DNA of 64,000 bases from Erigeron canadensis (GCF_010389155.1 NC_057765.1:1364001-1428000), one strand, 5' to 3'. Counted from the first letter of the stretch, positions 32,847 to 44,705 are shown. A program made the numbers and translations. Notes: generated by a model from the sequence alone, not told the origin.

Positions 32847-34660
32847 GTGACCGTAAAAAGAACACTTGGTTTCTTGACAGTGCTGTTGGCAGAACCATGA
32901 CTGGTCACATATCCCTGCTAGAGTAATATAGGGTGCAAGAGGGGCCCTCAATAACTTTTGGTAATGACGATCATGGACAGACTGAAGGATATGGTGTTGT
33001 GAATAACGGTCAGGTCAAATTCACAAAAGTTGCATATGTGAATGGTTTGAAATATAACCTGATCAGTGTCAGTCAACTGTGTGATGATGGCTTTAAGGTT
33101 TTATTTGATATTTCACAAGGCACCATATTCAACAGAGATTGGAAGGTAGTAATGATTGCTCCCAGAAAAGGAAACATTTATGTAGTAGACATGAACAGTG
33201 CTACTTCTGAACAATGTTTTTATTCAAGGGCAGATGAGGACACCAACTGGTTGTGGCACAAAAGGTTATCCCATCTCAATTTCAAAAACATAAATAAATT
33301 GTCAAGAAAACAACTTGCTGATGGGATACCAGCCATGTCTTTCAATAAAGACAAGCCATGTCCAGGGTGTGAAATGGGAAAGAAGAAGAGAGCATTCTTC
33401 AAGACCAAGCAAAATTTCAGCATCACTGAACCACTTCATATGTTACATATGGATCTCTTTGGTCCTGTGAATGTTCAGACAAGAGCGGGGAAGAAGTACA
33501 CTCTAGTTGTAGTTGATGAATATTCAAGATATTGTTGGGTAATCTTCCTCAGAAACAAAAGTGAAGTTGTTGCTGAAATTATTGTCCTCATCAAAAATTG
33601 AACTCAAGCACAAGCGAAAAGTACGTCAGCTCAGAAGTGACAATGGCACTGAATTCAGAAATTCTACTCTGGAAAACTTTTGCACTGACACTGGCATATC
33701 TCAAAACTTCTCCTCAGCACATACTCCAGAACAATCGTAGAGAGAAAGAATCGAACGCTGATAGAAGCTGCCAGAAGTATGTTGAATGAATCAGGTCTTC
33801 CAAAATGTTTTTGGGCTGAAGCTGTTGCAACTGCTTGCTACACCCAGAATCGTTCCATTTATGTCAAAAGACATAAGAAGACTGCCTATGAAGTACTCAG
33901 AAATAGAAAGCCTAATATTGAATATTTTCATGTTTTTGGATGTCCAGTATATATTCTGAATGATTTCAGAAAATTCGGAAAATTTGATGCCAAAGCTGAT
34001 GAAGGTTACTTCCTAGGTTATTCAACAATTCGCAAGGCCTTTAGAGTCTATAACAAAAGACTTGAAAAGGTTGATGAGTCAATTCATGTTACCTTTGATG
34101 AATCAAATTCTGCAATATTTAATAAACCAATCTCTGAACCACCTTCAGAAAGTCCTTTCAGTTTCGGTGATTCTGATCTAAATGACAAATCTGATCAGTC
34201 ACCTGAACATGTTTCTGTTCAATCCAGTTCAGAACCAACTACAAATCAGCAAAGTAACATTCCATTTTATCCCCCAGTCACATTCAAACTACCTACTGAA
34301 CTGACTATTGGATCAGATGTGCGTGCTGCTACTCAGATATCAGTATCCCCTGAAATACCTCAGAACGAAGAATTTCATGATGCAAATCGTGATTTACAAG
34401 ATGATGAAGATGATGAAACTGAAATAGTTTATTCTGATCCATCTTCTGAAGTAGGACAGAGAAGTTCTTGCACTGATATCATTGTTCATCCTGGTCATTA
34501 CTCTAAATGGACTCGCTCACATCCAATTGATCAAGTGATTGGCGATCCAAGTAGAGGGGTTCAAACCAGAAGAGCCACAAGCGATCAATGCTTATATGTC
34601 AGCTTCTTGTCACTGATAGAACCGAAGAAGATTGACGAGGCTTTAAAAGATCCAAGTTAG
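32847..34660 (+). pseudogene. Protease and integrase of the SIRE-like element, broken
   Basis: The protease start reads KKNTWFLDSAVGRTMTGH: the aspartic protease signature has DSA where DSG is usual, and a TAA follows shortly (LLE*YR, about 32,922). Integrase follows with the HHCC finger (HKRLSHLNFKNINKL ... CPGCEMGKKKRAFF), the first catalytic Asp in LHMDLFGP, and, after a frameshift near 33,598, the second Asp in RQLRSDNGTEFRN. The expected third acidic residue region is damaged by a TAG after HTPEQS (about 33,739) and a further frame change. The C-terminal part is open from 33,779 (LNESGLPKCFWAEAVATACY, FHVFGCPVYILNDFRKFGKF) and ends at a TAG at 34,658 where a Trp codon is expected. Confidence 0.85.
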
Positions 34661-36150
34661 GTTGAGGCCATGCAAGAAGAGCTCAACCAATTTGAAAGGA
34701 ACAATGTTTGGGAGCTTGTTCCATGTCCCCCCAATTTGAAGAAAGAACCAATTAGGACAAGATGGGTCTTTCGAAACAAGGTAGATGAAGATGGTCATAT
34801 AATCAGAAACAAGGCCAGACTTGTTGCAAAGGGCTATGTACAAGAAGAAGGAGTTGATTTTGATGAGACTTTTGCACCAGTGGCCAGACTTGAAGCTAAC
34901 AGAATATTCTTAGCATTTGCAGCTCATCATGAGTTCAAAGTCTACCAAATGGATGTCAAAAGTGCATTCCTGAATGGAGAGCTAGAAGAAGTTGTGTATG
35001 TGTATCAACCACCAGGGTTTGAAAGCAAAGAAAAACCTCACTGGGTGTATCGACTGAACAAAGCATTGTATGGTCTGAGACAAGCACCTAGAGCCTGGTA
35101 TGATACTCTAACTCGACATCTTTTAGATAATGGTTTTCTTAGAGGCGCTATAGATAACACTTTATTCATCTTGCATGAGAAAAGTGATATCTTACTTGTA
35201 CAAGTATATGTTGATGATATTGTGTTTGGGTCTACAAATGAAAAATTGTGTGACAAGTTTTCAAAAATTATGTCTTCTGAGTATGAAATGAGTATGATGG
35301 GTGAATTGACATATTTTCTGGGTCTTCAAGTGAAACAAACCAGTGATGGTATTTTTATTAATCAAGAAAAATATGTCAAAGACTTATTAAAGAAATATCA
35401 ATTTGATTCAGTCTCATCTAAAGATACTCCAATTTCTGCACCATTAACTTTGGACTCAGATCCTAATGGAAAACCTGTCGATCCCACAAAGTATTGTGGT
35501 ATGGTGGGATCATTAATGTACTTAACTGCAAGTAGACCAGACATAATGTTTGCAACATGTCTTTGTGCACGATTTCAATCTGATCCCAGAGAAGCACACC
35601 AGAATGTAGTAAAAAGAATTTTTCGATACCTGAAAGGTGTCCCCAGACTAGGTCTTTGGTATCCCAAAGGCTCAAGTCTAGATCTCATGGGCTATTTAGA
35701 TTCTGATCATGCAGGTTGTAAGATAGATAGGAAAAGTACCACAGGTGGTTGTCATTTCCTCGGTGGCAAATTGGTTAGTTGGACGAGCAAGAAACAGACT
35801 GCAGTTTCATTATCCACTGCTGAGGCTGAATACATTTTTGCAGCAAGTTGTTGTGCTCAGATCCTATGGATGAAGAACCAACTAACTGATTATGGTATCA
35901 AATACACAAGAACACCAATATTCTGTGACAACACAAGTGCCATCGCAATCTCTCATAATCCTGTCATGCGAGTAAAACCAAGCATATTGATCTAAGGTAC
36001 CATTTTATTCGTGATCATATTTTAAAAGGTGATATTGAAATTCATTTCATTCCCACTGAGAAACAACTGGCTGATGTGTTTACAAAACCTTTAGATGTCA
36101 AAACTTTTAAACATCTCATCAGCGAGTTGGGAATGCTAAATCCTATGTAG
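34661..36150 (+). pseudogene. Reverse transcriptase and RNase H of the SIRE-like element
   Basis: The open frame 34,670-35,995 holds the Copia reverse transcriptase: [53 protein letters not shown], the first catalytic Asp in [32 protein letters not shown], and the YVDD active site in [12 protein letters not shown]. RNase H follows with [27 protein letters not shown] and [13 protein letters not shown] frameshift near 35,970 interrupts the end; the proper terminus (FIPTEKQLADVFTKPLD, then LGMLNPM and a TAG) is in another frame at about 36,050-36,150. This is the best-preserved domain of the element. Confidence 0.92.
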
Positions 36151-36154
36151 CAAT

Positions 36155-36211
36155 TCAGGGGGAATAGACAAAAATGTTTTTACAAGAAAAAGAAATTTTT
36201 TTTGAGGGGGA
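36155..36211 (+). other. Two internal polypurine-tract-like sites
   Basis: CAGGGGGAATAG (36,155-36,166), five bases after the pol stop codon, and TTGAGGGGGAATTTTT (36,202-36,217) both resemble the true polypurine tract TAGGGGGAATT next to the 3' LTR at 41,171. They sit where a Copia element without a 3' gene would have its polypurine tract. Confidence 0.5.
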
Positions 36212-36680
36212 ATTTTTGCCTCAGAAAATACTTTGTCTGAAATGTTTCGATAACTGAAGGACTTTAGAATTTCTAGAATATGAGAAGGTTCAGATTGCAC
36301 TTCCTTAACCTTTCTCAGAATTTTAAATTATTCAATCTGAAGTTCATCTAAACCTTTTATTATACAATGGATACCTAGCTGGCAAGTGGACACGTGATTT
36401 TTACTGTTCCAGGATACCTTTTTGCTGATGTGTCATACCACTTGCGCCGTAAAGAAAAATGATCATTGCTTTTGCATTAAAAATGGTTGAATTTCTCTCG
36501 AAAAAGTGGGGTCATGGCCGTTGTTGCATTAAATGCGGACGTGTCACCAAAAATTATTTCGGACTTCAAACCCGATCAAAATTACTTTCAATAAAATATC
36601 ATTATATTTTTATTGGGTTTGAATTTCAAAATCTTTTTTATTTAATTTCAGTGGAAAATCCTCTTGTATTCCTTTGAAAA

Positions 36681-36862
36681 TATAAAACCTTTTTCCAAGA
36701 TCATTCCATCATTTATTTCATTTTTCATTTACTCCTAATCATATATCTCTCTCATTCTCTTAAACATTCAACATTCATTTCATTCTCTTTCATAACTTCA
36801 AACTCTAAATTTCCTTAACACATTTTCATCTCCTTTCTTTCTTTCATTCTATCTTATATTCA
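36681..36862 (+). promoter_or_regulatory. Putative internal promoter and CT-rich leader of the extra ORF
   Basis: TATAAAA at 36,681-36,687 is followed by about 170 bases almost without G, rich in C, T and A (TCATTCTCTT, CTCCTTTCTTTCTTTCATTC), ending just before the ATG at 36,863. This is the composition of a plant 5' UTR. It suggests that the extra ORF could be transcribed on its own and not by stop suppression from pol. Inference from composition only. Confidence 0.45.
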
Positions 36863-38559
36863 ATGGCTACATCATCGACTGTCAAAGAACCCAAAACTCT
36901 TATCGCTTTTGAATACTCACCACCCAAATCAGCAGTAAAACCTAGTTCTCAATGGCCAAAGGATTTTGAATCCAAAACCATTCGGTTCAATATGAACAAT
37001 TTTAAGGCAGCCCTAAATGTCAAATCTGAAGGGCTAATGGGCAGGATAAATGCGTTTCTTCAACGTTGTCCCGTCTCCTACGCCCTAACTGCTGATCCAG
37101 AGCGGTTATATCATCGATACTTGTTGGAATTTTGGTATACGGCAGAAGTTGCCAAGGATGAGAAGTCGATAGCATTTACGTTGAAGGAAGGTACGGTGAA
37201 GTGCGTATTGACGCTTGATGGTTTCAGGGAGGCGCTCAGGTTAAATTATTTGCCTCCCAACACCCCATATACAAAAAGACAAAAAAGGGTTAATTTCAGA
37301 GAAGTTTTGCTTGCTACCGGCCACAACCAAATTCTTGATGATGATGGCAACTTGAAGACATCTGGCCACATCTTTATTGCTAGTTTCAAGGGGTGCTGGA
37401 GATATTTCTGGACACAAATTGTGGAGTGTCTTGGAGGGAAGTGGAGGATTGGATCAAATTTCGTTGATCCAAGTCGAGATGGGCTATTATCTCTGGCATG
37501 GGATGAAGGTGGACTTTGCTGAGATGATTTTTGCTCAGCTGCTGACAAAGCTGAAGGGGAAGAGGAGCATTCATATTGCCTTCCCTAGATTTTTGAGTGT
37601 ATGCTTTCTTGCAATTCTGGGAGAAGGATATTCTGACATCCTTCAGGAAAGCTCTCAGACGGACTTTTGCAAAGATCTCTCGAAGCTGACTGAGTCTGAG
37701 GACGAACCTGAACTTTCCCTTGCAATGCTTCAGGTACTTGGTAACAATGTTAAAACTGACGCAGCACGACCGACTGGCTCAGAAAGATCACTGGGCGGGT
37801 CACAAAAGAATGTGAGACCCACCAGTCGATCTAATGGCAATTTGTTACACTTGTTTAAACCCAAAACAAGTTCTACCCTGCCACGCTCATCTTCCACTGA
37901 CCAACCTGAGGATCTCCCAAAAGATTCCTCAAGATCTCCAAAGGGTTTATTAAAACTACGTCCTTTTAGGCCATCCTTACAACCCAAGGATACTAGTACC
38001 CAAGCTTAGCCTTCTGAAACCTCAAAACAGGTTTCAGAAGAAGGTCAAATGGGAAACCTACAAGCAACCATCTCCAAAACTTCTTTAGGAAAAGATGGTG
38101 AAGATATTGGTGTATCAGCCCAACACACAATAGAAGTTGAGTCTGCACATGCACTCCTTGTAACTTCACAAATCTTACACTTTTTGCATGCACAAACTTT
38201 TGATATTTCTCAGGTGATACCCAGAGAAATGGAGGTTTCAAAGTCTGCGGCCAATGAAGAGACTCTTGGATCCAACACAAGGGTTACTGAGGCACAAATG
38301 GTATCGTCTGAAGTTGTTCCACTTTTGACCAGTAACGATGCACCTGCTGAAGCAGCTGCTGAACTGGGTGCTGGCTTGGATTCTAGGAATCAAGACCAGA
38401 GCATATCTGACCAGATTGTAAAAATCTGGGATGACGATGAGCTTCCTGAGGGAAACCTCGAAGATTTTGAGTTCGATGAGGACTTATTGAGGGAGAATCT
38501 TTCAGATTCTGAGCCAACCCTCAACCCTGTTGAAGAACCTATGTCACCACCCCTTTTGG

Positions 38560-38606
<47 letters not shown>

Positions 38607-40888
38607 AATATTATTGATCTTGATCCACCTTATCAACCACCACCAATTTCTCATCAACATCCTTTGTTTCCCCAAGGCACAACACCAGCTTATGTTACAT
38701 CTGCTGTTTTTCAACCACCTCTTCAATTCCTTCACCCTCAAATTCATGTTGTTCCACCAAGGAGAACGTATGATCTGCCAAGAGATCAAGAAAAGGAACT
38801 GGATTCTGAGACCGAGTCTGATGGTCCCTCGGAAAGAATTTTGGAAAGAACTCTGGCAAGCATCAAGACAACTCCCTTTGTTGCTTCAGCTTCCACTTCG
38901 TCTGCTGCACCTCTGAGCATGGAAGCTCAGCTAGAAAAGTCACAAACTGAAGTCCAAAACCTTCTCATTCAGGTTGAGGGCTTATCTAAATCTCTAGCTG
39001 CCAACACCAAGTCTCTGGCCGATTTGAAGGGTGCCCAAGTTGTTATAGGTACTGAATTTACAAGAATTGCAATTAATGAGAGCTTGGTGGTTGGGAAGTT
39101 ACATGAATTGGTGTCAGCATGTAATGGTTTGAGTAGGGCAATTGGTGAAGCTTTCAAGTTGACCAAAAGGGATGTGCAGAGTTCAGTTGTTGCGAATCTG
39201 CAATCCTGGATACTTATGATACAAAACTCTTTCTTGGCACTTGAAAAAGAAGTTGGTGAGTTGGTTAAGAAACCAAGTGTTGATGAAGAGTCCCTTGGTG
39301 CCTCTGTTAGTGAAAAGGTTTCTGAGACACTGAAGTCCATATTCTCTGAAGATCTTATTTCTCAGATTTCAGTGTCGGTGGCAGAAAAGGTTGAAGAGAG
39401 GGTCAGGATAATGGTTTCTGAAGTCTCCAAAGCAACAAATGACAAGGTTGACAAAACTGTTAATGAAATGAAGAATTCTATGTCAACTCTTGATCAACAA
39501 GTTCAGAACCAGTCAAAGCAACTGGATGAAATCCTAGCCCTGCTCAAGAAAGCTCCTGAAGTTGTTACTCCTCCTCCCTTTGGTGCTTTATCTGATGAAG
39601 AAAAGGGATTGCTGAAGGAAGTCCTGGAGCATGAGAAGCTGAACCTGAACTCGACATTCAGATTAAGAGCTCAGTTTGCCACTATGTCTAAGGGTATTTC
39701 TGAAAGTATTACCCAGCAGAATTGGGAACCTCTGCAGGGCATGCAGAAGGCCATTGATTTATATGCTAGGATGCCTGTGGAGATTCCCAAAGGGGGAAGT
39801 GATGTGCCAATTGGTTTGCTAGCCAGCTCTCAAGAATTAATAGAAGCAACCAAGAGGCAATCTGAATCTGAGGGGGAACAACTGAGGAAACAATCTGAAC
39901 CCCAACCATCTGAACAAGCTAGGAAAGACAAAGGCAAAGCTAAGATGGTTGAGGAACCAAAGAAAAAGGGGACCAAGGACTCTGGTTTTGTTGTTGGGGA
40001 AAATGTGGATGAGCATGGTTATCCATTGCCAGATTTAGATGCTGACCACAAAAAGTTGGAAGCCCTACAAAGACAAGTCTCCAACCAGTTCATTATGTGG
40101 AAAGAAACCAAAGAAAGAGAAAGGGCCCAACACTTGGCAATGGGTACCATTGATCTGGTAGATGCTGCAGCTCTTGGCCTCTCTAATGAAAGATATCAAA
40201 AGATCAAGCATGATGCAAGAGTGTAGAAGGCCTTGGTGGAAATGGCCGAATATGAATATGGAATGAAGTATTCTCCCTTAGAACAAAAGTTGGACCATCT
40301 CACTTTCAAAATATCTATTGAAGATCTGGTAAAGAATAGGAAGAAAGAGATGGAGATCAAAAAAAAAGAAATTATGTCCAGTGTCTGAAGGCTGAGAAGG
40401 AAATCTGTAGGCCACCTCAGAAGCCCAAACTAACTGGCCCAAGGACAACAAGAAAGCATGCTCGAGATGCTGACCTCTCTACATTCATACCTATTTCTAA
40501 AGAAGTTGTTCAGGTAAAGGATAAACATGAAAAGAATCAGTATGATTAGTATATGAAACACAGGTGCCATCCTGCAAAGATCCTTGATGTGCAAATTCTG
40601 AAGGAAGATGGTTTAAAACTGTTCAATCTGATTGTGAAAAGAGATGGTAGAGCAGAAGAAGAATATGAGCAGGTTTCGGTGCATAAGTTTGGGTATTCTG
40701 AGCACAAGGAGATGATCAATGCTCTGAAAGGAAAACCAAAGTCTCATCTGAATGGCGCCTGGATGCTGAAGATCCAACAGAAAATGAAGGCCAAAGTTGA
40801 GATGGAGGAAAGATTATTTGGAAAGATCAACTCTACAAAGAGAAAGGCTACTGAAGCACCTTCCGGCTCAAGGCCTGCGAAGAAGTAG
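36863..40888 (+). pseudogene. Additional 3' ORF of the SIRE-like element, about 1,340 codons, broken in five places
   Basis: Pieces: 36,863-37,522; 37,377-38,009; 38,049-40,226 in the same frame as the previous piece; then to 40,888. The breaks are one frameshift near 37,470-37,510, in-frame TAGs at 38,007, 40,224 and about 40,547, and a frameshift at an A9 run near 40,360. The N-terminal third is a compact domain (NNFKAALNVKSEGLMGRINA, YHRYLLEFWYTAEVA, KCVLTLDGFREALRLNYLPP, GKRSIHIAFPRFLSVCFLAI). The middle is acidic, with a run of 16 Gln coded by CAA, then Pro-rich. The C-terminal half is helical and coiled-coil-like (SMSTLDQQVQNQSKQLDEIL). It ends in a basic stretch, KRKATEAPSGSRPAKK. The position matches the envelope-like gene of SIRE elements, but I see no signal peptide and no membrane helix. 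Function unknown. Confidence 0.75.
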
Positions 40889-41165
40889 TTGTATCTCTTT
40901 GTAAATATTTGTACTTGTAAATATTTTCCATTTCATTTCTGTACTTGTAATTGAACAATCATCTCAGTATCTTTTATATAGTTACAAGTTACATCATATT
41001 ATTAGGAAATAGTTTAAGTAAGAAAACAAACAAGAAAATTTTCTTAAGGCATCATGATCTATGAGATGTCCTTAGAAATATTTTTTCAACTTAAACAAAA
41101 ACTTGTATTTTTTAGACTTACAAACTTGTATAGATAGAAGTCTAAAATACATGAACTATTTTAGA

Positions 41166-41181
41166 ACAAATAGGGGGAATT
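41166..41181 (+). other. Polypurine tract of the SIRE-like element
   Basis: AACAAATAGGGGGAAT immediately precedes the 3' LTR and would prime plus-strand synthesis. Confidence 0.85.
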
Positions 41182-42133
41182 TGTTAGGTCGAAAATCGAC
41201 TAAGAATGATTTGTTCAAAATAGTTGAAGTTCAATGAAGAAAGCTTGCTCAGAATTCTGAAGTCATTCAGAATAAAGCTCAATGAAGCTTCACTTCAGAT
41301 TCAGAATCAACCTACACTGAAGACGTTCAGACTGAAGTCAAAGACTGAAGATTGAAGAAGAAGATCATCTCAGAAGCAGAGCTCAGAGAAGATCTTACCT
41401 GAAGTTGAATCTGAAGAGGCTCAGTGAAAAAGTACTTACAACACTTTTTCATTGATTACGAGGAAAGTCTTTTTGCAGCTTTAACTACCTTTACCCGGTT
41501 AATTACTCTCAACCTGGGATTGGGAAAGTTTTAGCATAAGGTTGGGAATAAAGTATGTCAAGTCACATCAAAGAAACTTACATACTTTACCTTAAACAAA
41601 CATGTTATGGATTTGTCCCACAAATCCATAAATGCATCCAACCATATTTGTACGGCATATTGCCATGTCATCAAGACATGTTTTGCCTATAAATATAAGA
41701 CTTCTCACACTTGCAAAAGTGCTTGGAACTTTGGCAATTGCAACGTGTGATATTACTCTAAGTATTCTTATGAGTAATTCCTTGTCGCATAGATCATTTG
41801 TATTTCTAGGGTTGTTTAGATATTTTCACAAGTGTGATTATCTTTGTTCATCAACAACTCTTGTATTTTGTTTATAACAATAAATAAAATACATTGAAAA
41901 ATACATCTCGTCTCACTGCCATAATACTTGATTATATTTAATAACTTATATAGTTTCAAGCAATCGTACTTCATTATTCTTATCCATTATCTGGATCGTA
42001 ATTCTAACTAGTCTTATCTAGTTTCGATTTACTTGCCAGTCGGGTTTCTTGATATAATTTGTGATTATTATTGTCTAACCTCATATCTTGTTATATCTTG
42101 ATCTCTTGTACATCTTGTTTAGGTGGACTCACA
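41182..42133 (+). repeat. 3' LTR of the SIRE-like element
   Basis: Nearly identical to the 5' LTR, with the same TGTTAGG start and ACTCACA end. The main difference is an extra AAG in the GAAGAAGATC region near 41,357. Followed by GTTGA. Confidence 0.93.
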
Positions 42134-42138
42134 GTTGA

Positions 42139-44400
42139 CATACTGATATTGGTTAAGCTGCCGGTTCTTTCCATAATTTTTTGAAATGAACAAAACATAA
42201 GTAACCAATACACCATATTTGGTTCTCCTCAAAATTTTATGTTGCTAAAAGGAGAAATAGAACCTTAATGGACATGGTGAAAAGTATATTTGTTAACACT
42301 AACTTACCTACTTTCCTTTGGACTGAGGCTTTACACACAGCTGTTCATTTACTCAATAAGAGTTCCATTAGAATCTGTCCTTAAGACTCTTGGACAGAAA
42401 GGAAACTGAGTCTAAAATATATGAAAATATGGCGCTGTCCTGCCAAAGCATAACTTTATAACCCTAACTTAAAGAAACTGGATCATAAATCCCTTACATG
42501 TTTTTTTATCAGTTATTAGTTTTACTGTCTTTCTTACAACACTAGCATTATTGACACGCATCATGCCACGTTTGTCGAGAATTAAGAGATCAGTGGGAGC
42601 ACGACAAATCATAACTTAAGATTTGTAAGAAGTACAAGAAGCGGGGGGAACCACTCGTCGGTTACTATTACTCATCCGATAACTCCTCTTGTACTGAACG
42701 TTGCTCCTAATGTCACTGATTAGCCTTCTCCTAATTAAAATCCTAATCCTCCTAATCATGATACTACTAATGATAAAGCATCTTATTAATAAGGCTAAAG
42801 CATCTTACTATTAATGCTAAAGCATCTTCCTTACTAAACCTGAAAATCAACTCAGGATATCATCTGGGTCACACAAGGCCATAACTTTTGATGATTTCAT
42901 AACTTATTTAATTGCAATTGAGGACATTGGAAAGCTTATTGATCCTATTTCTTATCAAGAAGCCATTAAAGCAAACAGGCCACTTAGTGGAATGAAGCCA
43001 TAATTTGAAAGCTCAATTCCATATAGCATAATGACGTTTGGGAATGGATCTTCAAAACCAAATTAGACCCGAATGGAAACGTTAAACGTTATAAGGCCAA
43101 ACTGGTTGCGATGGGCTTAACTGAAAAGGAAGGAATCGATTATCAAGAGAAAATACCTTTTCTCTTGTATGTCATAAAGATTCCTTAAGGATTATCATGA
43201 CATTCGTAGCTCATTATGATTTAGAGTTACATCAGATAGATGTCAATACAACTTTCTTGAATGGAAACTTGCAATAAGACGTATACATGCGGTAATCTGA
43301 TGGATTCATTCCAAAAGGTAAAGAGCACATGGTCTGCAAGTTCAATAAGTCCATATACGGGTTAAAACAAACATCAATAAAATGGTACCTTAAGTTTAAT
43401 GAAGTCATAAGAGGACAAGACTTCCTAAAGAATTAAGTGGATCATTGTATCTATCTCAAGATCAGTGGGGGTAAACTTACAATCCTTGTTTTGCACGTGA
43501 ATGATATTATACTTGCAAGTAACAACTTGGATATGTTGTGTGAGTCGAGGCGTTTACTTTCACATAATGTCGAAATAAAAGATCTTGGTGATGCCTCTTA
43601 TGTCAAAGGTATCGAAATACACCGAGACAGGCATAATGGTGTTCTGTTTCTTTCTCAAAAGACTTATGTTGAACACGTATTAGAACGCCATAATATGCAA
43701 CACTATTATTAAGAGGAGACGTATGTAATTGTTTCCGAAGTCCAATTATTGAGATTAATAAGGAGCAAATGAGGATGATACCTTACTTATATGTAGTTGT
43801 GAGCATTATGTACGCTCAAGTTTGTACTCGTTCAGATATCGCTTATATTGCCGGTATGCTTGGGAGTTAACTAACTGATCCCGAAATAGCAAAAGACGAA
43901 AGACTATTTATTAACTTATAGAAGAGGTGACAACTTAGAAGTAGTGGGATATTCTAATTCCAATAAGAAATCTACTTCTGAATATAATTTTATGATTAGC
44001 TGCAAACCTATCTTTTGACGGAGTCATAAATAAAAAGCTGACTGCAACGTCTACTATGATGGCTGAACGTTCATAATTTCATGTCATGGGATGTTGTTAA
44101 GAACTTGATCAGTGGACTCAAAGTCGTCAACTTTATTACCAGACCATTGACGCTTTACTGTGAGAACTTAGCTATCGTAACTTTCTTGAACAGTGACAGT
44201 TCAACTGGCGCTGAGCTGTATCTCGATACAAAGTTTCTGTTTGTACGCGAACGAAATGAGGAAAATATTCTTTGTATTTAGTACATAAGTACACATAATA
44301 TGCTAGTGGATCCAATGACCGAAGGTCTTCTTCCTAAAATATTCGTAGGACACGTGTCAAAGATGAGGCTTACTAAAAGACCATTATGATAGCATGTTGT
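42139..44400 (+). pseudogene. Old Copia element, right part (integrase end, reverse transcriptase, RNase H)
   Basis: This continues the frame broken at 29,458. Seen with many stops: NRTLMDMVKSIFVNTNLPTF and LWTEALHTAVHLLN (integrase end, about 42,260), KRYKAKLVAMGLTEKEGIDY (about 43,090), LHQIDVNTTFLNGNL (first reverse-transcriptase Asp, about 43,230), FNKSIYGLKQTS (about 43,340), and HVNDIILASNN at about 43,490, where YVDD is expected, so the catalytic motif is mutated. RNase H remnants follow (MMAERS near 44,060) and the end MLVDPMTEGLLPKIF near 44,300. Only short frames (such as 43,437-43,712) stay open. The body is much more decayed than the element inserted into it. Confidence 0.85.
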
Positions 44401-44705
44401 ACTTATTGGTCATTATTATTAATGAAAAATTTTTCTCCTTATTCAAGTTTTGTTTGTCTGTTAGTTACACTTCGAGCTCATAACAGTGTATAGACATTAT
44501 GTAACAAAATTTGTCTTAGTCAATTGATCATTGCTTATTAGTTTTAATTTTGAGTCATAGTTTGACTAGTTGGGGTCCTGAGTTGATGTTTTTCTCTACG
44601 ACTGTACTTATTGACTATGATTTCAGTTTATAACAAAATGAGTATTATCTCGGCCGGACTTATTGAATACTCATAGATAAATGATCGCTTGGTCAAGCGG
44701 GAGAA
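44401..44705 (+). other. 3' non-coding region of the old Copia element
   Basis: AT-rich, no frame. It ends in CAAGCGGGAGAATG, the polypurine tract next to the LTR. Confidence 0.6.

Larger units (their letters stand above)
29459..42133 (+). mobile_element. 12.7-kb SIRE/Maximus-like Ty1-Copia retrotransposon, two LTRs
   Basis: The element is bounded by a five-base target duplication GTTGA (29,454-29,458 and 42,134-42,138). It has LTRs of 949 and 952 bp, a tRNA-Met primer-binding site, gag with a CCHC knuckle, pol in Copia order (protease, integrase, reverse transcriptase, RNase H), a roughly 4-kb extra ORF after pol, and a polypurine tract next to the 3' LTR. Ordinary Copia elements are about 5 kb. 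Large size, a long gag with a coiled-coil tail and a gene 3' of pol are features of the SIRE/Maximus lineage. Every ORF carries a few stops or frameshifts, so it is not autonomous now. By-eye LTR comparison gives about 22 substitutions and one 3-bp indel, about 2.3 per cent. Confidence 0.92.
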
